Positions 1-5,494 of a stretch of 10,847 nucleotides of DNA are shown here, one piece after another (the first letter of the stretch is position 1; every line of letters begins with the position of its first letter). The position numbers and the translations under genes are program-made. The notes below the pieces were generated by a model. It did not search any database, was not told the DNA's origin, and saw nothing but the letters and a program-made list of their open reading frames with translations. The stretch comes from Actinomycetota bacterium (GTDB taxonomy: Bacteria > Actinomycetota > Thermoleophilia > Gaiellales > Gaiellaceae). The stretch lies in the NCBI GenBank assembly GCA_013821525.1, contig JACDGR010000081.1:1-10847 (forward strand). The letters run 5' to 3'.

Positions 1-1192
1 GCGCGCTCCTGATCACGCTGCCGTCAACGGTTCCGTCCGGCGTGAAGACCTGCACGAGGAGGGCTGCCGTGCCAAGCCCGCCTGCCGCCCCGACGACCGC
101 CGGCAGAAGCGCCTCGAGCGCCGCGCGGGCGGCGAACGACGCGCGCCGCTCTCCCAGCACAACCGAGAGCCGCGCCTCACCGGAACGGCGGCGCACGCCG
201 AACGTGCCGGCGATGAACGCGGCTCCCGCGGCGATCACGCCCGCAAAGGCAGCGAGCAGCAGGATCACCGGCGTCAACGCATCCACACTGTTGTGCGCCA
301 GGATCACCGCGGCCTGGATCGAGCTGGTGACGCTGCAGCGAGTCGTCTGCGTCATCCCGCAGCCCAGGCTCTGGGCAAGTGGGGTCGGACGGGCGAGTGC
401 GCGACGAGCGGCAGCGAAGGAGTCGGCGATCTTGCGGGCGCGCGCAGGCGTGAGCGCCCCGGGCGCGACGGGAAACTCAAAGGTGTTCTCGAGGTACGGA
501 TCACGGAGCCGCGCGCTGATGCGGTAGAGCTCGTCCTGTCGCACCAGCACGAACGCCGGCGGTAGCGGGGAGTCGGGTGTTCTCGCACGGATGCGCACCG
601 TGAAGTTGACCCAGTAGGGATTGTCCCGATCTCCCTCGAGCCCCCGGTACACGGCGCTGACGGGCAGGCTCACCGCGCGAGGCCGCGCTCCGAGGCCGCC
701 GCTGAGCAGGTGCAACGTGTCGCCCGGAGCGAGATCGGCAACGGTCGCAACGGAGCCCGGGATCCACGCGTTGCTGCCCTCGCCCACCACGCGGTGGACG
801 TGCTCCGTGGCGCCGGTTCGCGCCATCGGGACCACGTACAACGGGTTCCCGGCCAGCGCCGCCCGGCCTCCGACTTGCGCGAAGGCAGTCGTCGTCAGGA
901 TCGGCGGCTGAACGTAGGGCAACCCCTGCGCGAAACGCACCGCGGCGGCGCGGCGCGCACGATCGCCCGCTGCCGACTCCGGGCGGCGGTAGTTCTCGAT
1001 CGTCAACCCCGCCCCGAGTGGCGTCAGCAGCTCGAGCTTCCCCTTCAGCGCCTCGCTCTCGGCGCCGGCGCGCAGGAGTGGCGCAGACGACGCCGCCATC
1101 GCCACGAGAAACGAGGCGACGATCACCGCGAGGAGAACTGCACGGTGCTGTGCCAGCACGAACGGCGCTTTCGCCCAGAGCGCGCGCGGCAT
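1..1192 (-). CDS. FtsX/MacB-like ABC transporter permease, N-terminal part (runs off left edge)
   Basis: This frame is open on the minus strand from an ATG at 1190-1192 to the window edge, giving 397 residues without a stop. A hydrophobic segment at about residues 18-36 follows a basic start, giving one N-terminal membrane helix. A long extracytoplasmic domain (about 40-300) follows, with Cys278 and Cys286 possibly forming a disulfide. Helices at about 306-331 and 360-382 are separated by a basic cytoplasmic loop. One helix, a large outer domain and then clustered helices is the layout of FtsX/MacB-type permeases, which couple an ATPase to mechanical or export work across the membrane. The rest of the protein and any ATPase lie outside the window. 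A TAGGGT hexamer six bases upstream of the ATG suggests leaderless initiation. The family is fairly sure; the substrate or partner is unknown. Confidence 0.75.
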   Translation of the reverse strand, partial: MPRALWAKAPFVLAQHRAVLLAVIVASFLVAMAASSAPLLRAGAESEALKGKLELLTPLGAGLTIENYRRPESAAGDRARRAAAVRFAQGLPYVQPPILTTTAFAQVGGRAALAGNPLYVVPMARTGATEHVHRVVGEGSNAWIPGSVATVADLAPGDTLHLLSGGLGARPRAVSLPVSAVYRGLEGDRDNPYWVNFTVRIRARTPDSPLPPAFVLVRQDELYRISARLRDPYLENTFEFPVAPGALTPARARKIADSFAAARRALARPTPLAQSLGCGMTQTTRCSVTSSIQAAVILAHNSVDALTPVILLLAAFAGVIAAGAAFIAGTFGVRRRSGEARLSVVLGERRASFAARAALEALLPAVVGAAGGLGTAALLVQVFTPDGTVDGSVIRSA

Positions 1193-1198
1193 CGCGCC

Positions 1199-1204
1199 AC
1201 CCTA
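1199..1204 (-). promoter_or_regulatory. Predicted -10 element of the FtsX-like permease
   Basis: The minus strand reads TAGGGT here and leaves six bases before the ATG at 1192. This is the spacing expected if transcription starts at or next to the start codon. No Shine-Dalgarno sequence is present in the short interval. No convincing -35 was found. Confidence 0.4.
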
Positions 1205-1218
1205 GCGAGAGCGCCGTC

Positions 1219-1224
1219 TATGCT
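1219..1224 (+). promoter_or_regulatory. Predicted -10 element of the DUF6457 gene
   Basis: The plus strand reads TATGCT, eight bases before the ATG at 1233, and no Shine-Dalgarno sequence lies between them. Together with the minus-strand element at 1199-1204 it makes the 40-bp gap a compact divergent promoter region. The assignment rests on motif and spacing only. Confidence 0.35.
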
Positions 1225-1232
1225 CCCGCGCC

Positions 1233-1448
1233 ATGGACGACTGGCTGCGGCGGGTGAGTACGGCAATCGGCAGCGACGAAGCGCTGTCGAACGAGGACTC
1301 GACGGCGCTCTTGAAGATCGCGCGCATCGCGGCACACGAGAGCGGCGACCGCAAGAACGCGCCGCTCCTCTGCTACCTGATCGGGCGCATGGGGTCGGAT
1401 CGTCCGCTCGAGGAGGTTCTCGAGGCGGTTCGCTCATCGAGCTCGTAA
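1233..1448 (+). CDS. DUF6457 domain protein
   Basis: This 71-residue protein begins MDDWLRRVSTAIG and continues with a helical stretch ending APLLCYLIGRMGS (about residues 43-55). The pattern of WL near the start, an 'ARIAAHES' helix and a 'nAPLlcYLIG' segment matches the small actinobacterial DUF6457 family as I recall it. That domain is sometimes found next to or fused with molybdenum-cofactor nucleotidyltransferases. Here there is no MobA partner; the next gene is a histone-deacetylase-like hydrolase that overlaps its last 13 bases in another frame. The C-terminus ends in four serines. There is no Shine-Dalgarno sequence, and a TATGCT hexamer upstream suggests a leaderless message. The biochemical function is unknown. 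Confidence 0.7.
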   Translation: MDDWLRRVSTAIGSDEALSNEDSTALLKIARIAAHESGDRKNAPLLCYLIGRMGSDRPLEEVLEAVRSSSS

Positions 1449-2281
1449 GCCACTCGTCATTCGCGCGGCTGCACCCGACCGGCGGGCATCCCGAGTCGCA
1501 AAGCCGCATCGAGGTGCTGCACGAACGGTTCCCGTTCGTCGAGTGCGCGCCCGCGACGGAAGATGATGTCCTACGCTGCCACACGGCGGAGCTCCTCGAG
1601 CAGGTGCGCGTGACGCGCGGTTGGATCGATGCCGACACCGTGTGCACGGAGACGAGCTTCGACGCAGCGCTGCTCGCTGCCGGCGCCGCGATCGACGCGG
1701 TGAAGCGTGGTGGTTTCGCGCTCGCGCGCCCTCCGGGCCACCATGCCGAGCACGCGCGCGCGATGGGGTTTTGTCTGTTCGATTCGATCGCGATCGCGGC
1801 CCGCTGGGCGCAGGCCGAGCTAGGCATCGAACGCGTGGCGATCATCGACTGGGACGTCCATCACGGGAACGGGACGCAGGACATCGTCGGCGACGACCCC
1901 TCGATCCTGTTCGCCTCGTTGCACCAGTGGCCGTTCTACCCCGGGAGCGGTGGGCCGTACGAGCAAGGCGAGACGCTCGTCAACATCCCGCTCGCAGCGG
2001 GCACCGGCGACGCCGCGTACTTCGAAGCGTGGGAGACGGTCGAGCGCGCCGTGCGGAGGTTCGGGCCCGAACTGCTGCTCGTCTCGGCCGGGTTCGACGC
2101 GCACGCGGAGGATCCGCTCGCCGATCTCGAGCTCTCGACCGAGGCGTTCGCGTCACTCGCCCGCCGCGCCACACGACTTGCGCCGCGCGTGGCCGCCGTG
2201 CTCGAAGGGGGCTACAACCTGTCGACGCTGCCCTTGCTCGTAGAATCGGCACTCGCAGGCTTCGAGGGATCCGAGTCTTGA
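1436..2281 (+). CDS. Class II histone deacetylase-like / acetylpolyamine amidohydrolase family hydrolase; start uncertain
   Basis: The protein is a zinc-dependent deacetylase of the arginase/deacetylase fold. From the codon at 1436 it is about 281 residues. The catalytic pair is in PPGHH (His102, His103). The metal ligands are Asp140 and His142 in DWDVHHGNG and Asp221 in SAGFDAH. The transition-state tyrosine is Tyr260 in LEGGYN. The family N-terminus (LVSH...HPTGGHPE) begins at once, so translation must start near 1436, but no ATG, GTG or TTG is in frame there. The best candidate is ATC at 1436, seven bases after GAGGCGG. The nearest canonical in-frame codons are ATG 1220, which would encode an arginine-rich shadow of the upstream gene, and GTG 1514, which would delete the HPE region. 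Bacterial members act on acetylated lysine or polyamines; the substrate here is unknown. Confidence 0.85.
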   Translation: MELVSHSSFARLHPTGGHPESQSRIEVLHERFPFVECAPATEDDVLRCHTAELLEQVRVTRGWIDADTVCTETSFDAALLAAGAAIDAVKRGGFALARPPGHHAEHARAMGFCLFDSIAIAARWAQAELGIERVAIIDWDVHHGNGTQDIVGDDPSILFASLHQWPFYPGSGGPYEQGETLVNIPLAAGTGDAAYFEAWETVERAVRRFGPELLLVSAGFDAHAEDPLADLELSTEAFASLARRATRLAPRVAAVLEGGYNLSTLPLLVESALAGFEGSES

Positions 2282-2343
2282 CTCGCGTAACCGCCGCCGG
2301 CCACCGCGCTTAACGGCGCGCGCCTGCGGGAACTCGGCCAGGC

Positions 2344-2505
2344 ATGACAGACACACCGAAGGACGATCCGAACTCCGATCGCGAGCGCCTGGCCGAAGAG
2401 GCGATGGGCCACGATCCGGACAAGCAGACCGACGAAGGCGGCCCGTGGGCGAAAACCTCCTCCGGGGATGCCGACTCGATCACCGAGGACGAAGACGACA
2501 GCTGA
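2344..2505 (+). CDS. Small, very acidic protein of unknown function (53 aa)
   Basis: An ATG at 2344 opens a 53-residue frame ending at TGA 2503-2505. The protein starts MTDTPKDDPNSDRERLAEEA and ends in an Asp/Glu-rich tail (TEDEDDS). About a third of residues are Asp or Glu, with few hydrophobic residues, so it is probably soluble and mostly disordered. Third codon positions are nearly all G or C, as in the surrounding genes, which supports real coding. It sits 62 bases after the deacetylase-like gene in the same direction and is followed by an 11-bp hairpin. There is no recognised domain, signal peptide or clear Shine-Dalgarno sequence. I do not recognise the family. Coding is likely but not certain at this length. 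Confidence 0.55.
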   Translation: MTDTPKDDPNSDRERLAEEAMGHDPDKQTDEGGPWAKTSSGDADSITEDEDDS

Positions 2506-2519
2506 TCGCTCTGCAAATG

Positions 2520-2545
2520 GCGAAGCCCCCATGCGGGGGCTTCGC
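2520..2545. terminator. Hairpin between convergent transcripts, likely shared terminator
   Basis: An 11-bp perfect inverted repeat, gcgaagccccc / gggggcttcgc, encloses a 4-base loop. It lies just past the small acidic gene on the plus strand and just past rnpB on the minus strand. The minus strand has only a short T run (CATTTGC) after it and the plus strand has none, so it is a strong hairpin with a weak tail. Termination of rnpB is the likelier role. Confidence 0.65.
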
Positions 2546-2549
2546 TGTA

Positions 2550-2878
2550 GCAGGCCTATAAGCCGGATTCTGTCGAGGATGACCATCCCTCTCGGCAGCT
2601 ACCCGGGCCCTGGGCGGGCAGCCTCATGACGGGCCCTGTTCGCCTTGCACCGGACGGGGTTTAGCAAGCCGCCGCGTCGCCGCGGCGCTGGTGGGCTCTT
2701 ACCCCACCTTTTCACCCTTACCGTCACCGCCCCTTGACGAGACGGCGGCGGCGGTTTCCTTTCTGTTCCACTTTCCGTCGGCTTTCGCCCCCTGGCTCAC
2801 GCCAGCGTCCTGCCCTACGGTGTCCGGACTTTCCTCGAACGGCTGACGGATCAGCCGCCCGCGGTCACCCGGCCTGCA
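2550..2878 (-). ncRNA. rnpB: RNase P RNA (bacterial type A)
   Basis: This is the catalytic RNA that removes the 5' leader from precursor tRNAs together with the RnpA protein. The minus strand carries the hallmark conserved regions: GAGGAAAGTCCGGAC (2836-2822, 5' side of P4), GGTAAGAGCCCACC (2703-2690), and ACAGAATCCGGCTTAT (2573-2558, 3' side of P4). The ends were placed by helix P1: GCAGGCC at 2877-2871 pairs with GGCCTGC at 2556-2550. A GGCTGA/TCAGCC hairpin (2856-2841) fits P3. The length, about 329 nt, is usual for type A. A -10-like TAGAGT lies at 2890-2885, six bases before the inferred 5' end. The 5' end overlaps the stop codon of the upstream zinc-ribbon gene. Exact termini could be off by a few bases. 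Confidence 0.95.
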
Positions 2879-3065
2879 CCGTGAACTCTAGCCCCGACTC
2901 CAGCGCCTCTTCGTCTCCGACCTGGCTGCAGCACTCCGGGCAGAAGATGCTGTTCGACCGCGCGTGCATCACGAACTCGCCGCAGACGAGGCATTCGAGC
3001 GACGCACCGCGCAGCAGCGCAGCGAGCTCCTGATCGAGCGTGCGGTTGAAGGAGGCGACGTTCAT
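2865..3065 (-). CDS. Small zinc-ribbon protein (66 aa)
   Basis: The ATG at 3063-3065 begins MNVASFNRTLDQELAALLRG, and the frame ends at TGA 2865-2867. Two CxxC knuckles, Cys25-x2-Cys28 (CLVC) and Cys42-x2-Cys45 (CPEC), spaced 13 residues apart, make a typical zinc-binding ribbon. An N-terminal amphipathic helix precedes it and a short acidic tail follows. It starts 19 bases after the lexA stop and is probably co-transcribed with lexA, which would place it under SOS control by inference. Its last 14 bases overlap the predicted 5' end of rnpB. In-frame codons further upstream all lie inside lexA, so this ATG was chosen. No specific family is recognised; DNA or RNA binding, or a protein contact, is possible. 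Confidence 0.7.
   Translation of the reverse strand: MNVASFNRTLDQELAALLRGASLECLVCGEFVMHARSNSIFCPECCSQVGDEEALESGLEFTVQAG
2885..2890 (-). promoter_or_regulatory. Predicted -10 element of rnpB
   Basis: TAGAGT on the minus strand lies six bases upstream of position 2878, the 5' end predicted independently from helix P1. It falls within the last codons of the zinc-ribbon gene. No clear -35 was found, so the call rests on the spacing agreement. Confidence 0.45.
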
Positions 3066-3084
3066 CGTGGGCGAGCAGCGCTCG

Positions 3085-3711
3085 TCAGAGCTCGCGGAAC
3101 ACCCCCACAACACGTCCGAGGATCTGCACGTGCTCTGCGTAGATCGGCCCCATCGACGCGTTCTCCGGCTGCAGACGGATGCGATTTTCCTCGCGGTAGA
3201 ACGTCTTGACCGTGGCCTCGTCCGCCAGCTCGTCGGCACCCGCCAGGGCGACGACGATCTCGCCGTTCCGTGCGTCCTGCTGGCGCCGCACGATCACGAG
3301 ATCGCCGTCGAGGATGCCTGCGTCGATCATCGACTCGCCCTTGACGCGCAGGAGGAAGTCGCCCTTCGTCGAGGCGGGCATCGCGATGTACTCCTCGATG
3401 TACTGCTCCGCGAGGAGTGGACCGCCGGCTGCGATCTCGCCCAGGAGCGGCAGGCGGGAAACATCGCGCGCCTCGTCCAGCTGGGACATGGGCTCGCGGC
3501 GCTCGCGGCCGATCAGCTCGAGGGCGCGCGGCTTCGTCGGGTCGCGCCGGAGCAGTCCGGCGCGCTCGAGGTTCGCGAGATGGGCGTGCACCGTCGAGGG
3601 CGACGCGAGGCCGACCTGCTCGCCGATCTCGCGCACGGTGGGCGGATAGCCGTGCAGGTCGACGTATTCGACGAGGTAGTTCCAGATCTCCTGTTGGCGG
3701 GCGGTGAGCAC
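3085..3711 (-). CDS. lexA: SOS response repressor LexA
   Basis: LexA represses DNA-damage genes and is inactivated by RecA-stimulated self-cleavage. This 208-residue protein has the full family length. The N-terminal winged helix-turn-helix (about 1-65) includes the GYPPTVREIGEQVGLASPSTVHAHL recognition region. The cleavage site is Ala95-Gly96 in GEIAAGGP. The catalytic dyad is Ser127 (KGESMID) and Lys169 (ATVKTFY) in the peptidase S24 domain. The start is GTG 3709-3711, with AGGAG four to five bases upstream. An exact CGAAC-N4-GTTCG operator lies 31 bases upstream of the start, so autoregulation is expected. A small zinc-ribbon gene follows 19 bases downstream and is probably in the same transcript. 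All key residues are intact. Confidence 0.97.
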   Translation of the reverse strand: MLTARQQEIWNYLVEYVDLHGYPPTVREIGEQVGLASPSTVHAHLANLERAGLLRRDPTKPRALELIGRERREPMSQLDEARDVSRLPLLGEIAAGGPLLAEQYIEEYIAMPASTKGDFLLRVKGESMIDAGILDGDLVIVRRQQDARNGEIVVALAGADELADEATVKTFYREENRIRLQPENASMGPIYAEHVQILGRVVGVFREL

Positions 3712-3742
3712 TGGGCTCCTCCGAGCGGTCGATGGGCGGGGA

Positions 3743-3756
3743 CGAACGTGTGTTCG
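3743..3756 (-). promoter_or_regulatory. SOS box (LexA operator) of lexA
   Basis: CGAACGTGTGTTCG is a perfect match to the CGAAC-N4-GTTCG operator known from actinobacterial and Bacillus LexA. It sits between the lexA start and a -35-like TTGACG, where bound LexA would block polymerase. Confidence 0.9.
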
Positions 3757-3757
3757 C

Positions 3758-3763
3758 CGTCAA
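3758..3763 (-). promoter_or_regulatory. Candidate -35 of the lexA promoter
   Basis: The minus strand reads TTGACG, five of six matches to TTGACA, ending one base before the SOS box. No good -10 is visible 16-18 bases further on (the region is CCCGCCCATCGA), so the promoter call is tentative. Confidence 0.4.
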
Positions 3764-3822
3764 GAGTAGAGACTCCTGCGGCCGGCGTCAACGTCGGGGT
3801 CGGGCTCCAGCGCGGCGAGCCC

Positions 3823-3894
3823 CTGAACCAGGTCTGAACCAGGTCGCAGGGCTCCGCGCGGCGTGACCCACGAACCAGGTCTGAACCTGGTTCG
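3823..3894. repeat. Cluster of four 11-bp repeats, ending in a palindrome
   Basis: CTGAACCAGGT occurs twice in perfect tandem at 3823-3833 and 3834-3844. After 25 bases come two variant units, ACGAACCAGGT (3870-3880) and CTGAACCTGGT (3881-3891). The second pair forms a perfect 10-bp inverted repeat, CGAACCAGGT / ACCTGGTTCG, around CTGA (3871-3894). The cluster lies between the lexA promoter and the tRNA-Leu terminator, outside any gene. The 11-bp unit is close to one DNA turn, so it could be a regulator-binding array, a dispersed intergenic repeat, or a backup hairpin terminator. The sequence alone does not decide. Confidence 0.8.
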
Positions 3895-3898
3895 GGCC

Positions 3899-3928
3899 AA
3901 AAAGAAAGCCGCCCCGAGATGGGACGGC
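3899..3928 (-). terminator. Intrinsic terminator of tRNA-Leu
   Basis: On the minus strand an 8-bp stem GCCGTCCC / GGGGCGGC with loop ATCTC (one G-U pair) is followed at once by TTTCTTTTT. It begins six bases after the tRNA 3' end, as expected for a monocistronic tRNA gene. Confidence 0.88.
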
Positions 3929-3933
3929 CTGAG

Positions 3934-4017
3934 TGCGCTGGAGAGGACTTGAACCTCCACGGCCTTGCGGCCACTAGCCCCTCAAGCTAGCGCGTCTACC
4001 AATTCCGCCACCAGCGC
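3934..4017 (-). tRNA. tRNA-Leu, anticodon GAG
   Basis: The minus strand folds as an 84-nt class II tRNA. The acceptor stem is GCGCTGG (4017-4011) with CCAGCGC (3941-3935), and discriminator A is at 3934. The anticodon stem CTAGC/GCTAG closes the loop TTGAGGG, giving anticodon GAG, which reads CUC and CUU leucine codons. A long variable arm (TGGCCGCAAGGCCG) and a TTCAAGT T-loop complete the structure. The 3' CCA is not encoded. A -10-like TACACT lies upstream and an intrinsic terminator downstream. Confidence 0.97.
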
Positions 4018-4031
4018 CAGAGAGCGCGCCT

Positions 4032-4037
4032 AGTGTA
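4032..4037 (-). promoter_or_regulatory. Predicted -10 element of tRNA-Leu
   Basis: TACACT on the minus strand lies 14 bases before the mature tRNA 5' end, which would give a short leader for RNase P to remove. No consensus -35 is evident. Confidence 0.4.
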
Positions 4038-4075
4038 GCCGCCTCGTCATCGCCTGCACGAGCCTCCGCGGAGGT

Positions 4076-4804
4076 TCAGGCGATCGGCGTCAGCTCGCGC
4101 TCGAGCGTCTCGCGCTCGGGCTCGAGCCAGTCCGGCAGCGAGAGGCTCTCGCCGAGGGACTCGGCAGGCTCATCGACCGTAAAGCCCGGCGGATCGGTCG
4201 CGATCTCGATCAGCACACCGTCCGGCATGCGGAAGTAGACCGAGTGGAAGTACTTCCGATCCTGCACGTCGGTCGGCCTCAGTCCCATCTCGGTCAGATG
4301 CGAGAGCCAGGCCTGCAGCTCTTCATCGTCGCGGGCACGGAAGGCAATGTGATGCGTCGTTCCCGGCCCGACGAGCGCTGGCTCTTCGACCGGCTCGGCA
4401 AACCGCAACGGGCCGTCGTCGTCGAACAGCCCTGCATACAGATCCGCATTCCCGATCACGGTGACGTCGCGGAGCCGCGGAACCGCGCCCGCGTAGAGCC
4501 TCAGCTTCAGGCCGTCGGGATCCTCGACCTCCGAGTCGACTTCGACGAGCGGCGTCTCGAGACCGATCGACTCGAGCGTGCCGCGGCCGAGGCGGCCGAC
4601 GTCAGCGCGGGGCCATTCGAAGAACGTGATCAGCGAGCCCGGGCTCCCCGCCGGATCACCGAAATACAGGTGGTAGCTGTGCGGGTCGTCGAAGTTGACG
4701 GTCTTCTTGACGAGTGTGAAGCCGACAACGTCACGATAGAAGTCGAGCGTCCGCTGTGCGGAAGCACACACACACGTCACGTGATGCAGACCCGACAGCT
4801 CCAT
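4076..4804 (-). CDS. VOC-superfamily extradiol ring-cleaving dioxygenase, PcpA/MhqO-like, short form
   Basis: These Fe(II) enzymes open hydroquinones or similar aromatic rings with O2. The protein has 242 residues in two VOC halves. Comparison with PcpA places the metal ligands at His8 (GLHHVT), His152 (THHIAFR) and Glu200 (LIEIATD). Arg183 and Tyr190 in RKYFHSVYFR are conserved in the active-site region of the family. Both halves look shortened: the first lacks the usual helix before EDPDG, and the second goes quickly from the linker to GPGTTHHIAF, so it is about 70 residues shorter than typical members (about 310). It starts with ATG six bases after the secG stop and ends the regulator-secG run. 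There is no signal peptide, so it is cytoplasmic. The family is clear; substrate and catalytic activity are inferred. Confidence 0.85.
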   Translation of the reverse strand: MELSGLHHVTCVCASAQRTLDFYRDVVGFTLVKKTVNFDDPHSYHLYFGDPAGSPGSLITFFEWPRADVGRLGRGTLESIGLETPLVEVDSEVEDPDGLKLRLYAGAVPRLRDVTVIGNADLYAGLFDDDGPLRFAEPVEEPALVGPGTTHHIAFRARDDEELQAWLSHLTEMGLRPTDVQDRKYFHSVYFRMPDGVLIEIATDPPGFTVDEPAESLGESLSLPDWLEPERETLERELTPIA

Positions 4805-4810
4805 GCGCGA

Positions 4811-5053
4811 CTACTGCAGTAGGCGGAAGAGCAGGATCGTGTTCAGGAAGAAGAGAACGGCGACCAGGATCGTGACGCGCGTCAGGTTACGTTCGACGAT
4901 GTGCGTCCCGCCCTGCGACTGCGGCGTGAAGCCCATGCCCGCAAGGCCCGTGTCCCGGCCCGAATGCATCAGGATCAAGCCGACGAGCGAGGCCGCAAGG
5001 AGGACATGGATGACGGCGAAGACCGGGAGCATCGCCGCGGAAGGGTAGCTCAT
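4811..5053 (-). CDS. secG: Preprotein translocase subunit SecG
   Basis: SecG is the small accessory subunit of the SecYEG protein-export channel. The 80-residue product has two membrane helices (about residues 8-29 and 59-79), joined by a short glycine-rich loop with GLAGMGF and then NLTRVT, which is the SecG pattern. The length is normal. The ATG at 5051-5053 was chosen; Met8 (codon at 5030-5032) is an alternative because the first seven residues are not conserved. It starts 14 bases after the response-regulator stop and ends six bases before the dioxygenase start, so all three are probably co-transcribed. No strong Shine-Dalgarno sequence is visible. Confidence 0.92.
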   Translation of the reverse strand: MSYPSAAMLPVFAVIHVLLAASLVGLILMHSGRDTGLAGMGFTPQSQGGTHIVERNLTRVTILVAVLFFLNTILLFRLLQ

Positions 5054-5067
5054 TGTTGTGGGAGCTT

Positions 5068-5472
5068 CTACGCCGCCGTGTCGAGGATCGCACGGACGAG
5101 ATCACCCGCGATCTGATCCTTGGTCACGTAGCCAGCCGCTCCTGCGGCGCGCGCCCGCGAGATGTCCTGCGTGGAGGCTGAGCCGGTCAGGACGATCACC
5201 CGCGTCCCGGGAAGCTCGTCGCGAATCGCCTTCGTCGCGTCGATCCCGTCCATCACGGGCATCGCGATATCCATCAGGACGACGTCCGGGTGGTGGACCC
5301 GCGAGAGCTCGAGAGCCGACCGGCCGTCGAAGGCGCGCCCGACGACGACGATCCGCCTCTCCGACGACAGGATCGCCTCGAGCGCCTCGGCAAAGAGCCG
5401 CTGGTCGTCCGCGATCACGACGCTGACCTGCTCAGCGCTCAGGTTCTCTCCCCGATGTGCCCGAGACGACAT
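5068..5472 (-). CDS. Single-domain (receiver-only) response regulator
   Basis: The 134-residue protein is a NarL-like receiver domain alone. The acidic pair is Asp22-Asp23 (IADDQ), the phosphoacceptor is Asp68 (LMDIAMP), the switch threonine is Thr96 (VLTGSA), and the conserved lysine is Lys118 (YVTKDQ). After the last receiver helix the protein ends, with no helix-turn-helix, so it probably signals by protein contact or as a phosphorelay step. No histidine kinase is nearby. The start at ATG 5470-5472 was preferred to an in-frame ATG 87 bases upstream because that extension lies inside the divergent gene and is low-complexity. A TAGGGT hexamer eight bases upstream of 5472 supports this start. 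secG follows 14 bases downstream. Confidence 0.85.
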   Translation of the reverse strand: MSSRAHRGENLSAEQVSVVIADDQRLFAEALEAILSSERRIVVVGRAFDGRSALELSRVHHPDVVLMDIAMPVMDGIDATKAIRDELPGTRVIVLTGSASTQDISRARAAGAAGYVTKDQIAGDLVRAILDTAA

Positions 5473-5479
5473 GCGCGAG

Positions 5480-5486
5480 TACCCTA
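5480..5486. promoter_or_regulatory. Predicted bidirectional -10 element
   Basis: TACCCTA contains TACCCT on the plus strand (5480-5485) and TAGGGT on the minus strand (5486-5481). The plus copy ends nine bases before GTG 5495 and the minus copy ends eight bases before ATG 5472. Such interleaved TANNNTA sites are known from divergent bacterial promoters. No -35 was recognised on either side. Confidence 0.45.
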
Positions 5487-5494
5487 CGCGTGCG

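Noticed and set aside
1220..1435. In-frame ATG 1220 as the start of the HDAC-like protein (353 aa)
   Set aside because: The extra 72 residues are arginine-rich, lie entirely inside the DUF6457 gene in another frame and do not resemble any deacetylase N-terminus.
3040..3837. Long plus-strand open frame of 265 codons opposite lexA
   Set aside because: It is antisense to the intact lexA gene and spans its operator and the repeat cluster; a high-GC shadow frame without any recognisable domain.
3871..3894. Palindrome CGAACC...GGTTCG as a second LexA box
   Set aside because: The half-sites are 14 bases apart rather than the 4-base spacing of the SOS box, and the sequence belongs to the 11-bp repeat series.
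4051..4082. CGCCTG...CAGGCG hairpin with inner CCTCCGCGGAGG as terminator of the dioxygenase gene
   Set aside because: It overlaps the stop codon and has no T run after it; it may form in RNA, but a terminator call is not supported.
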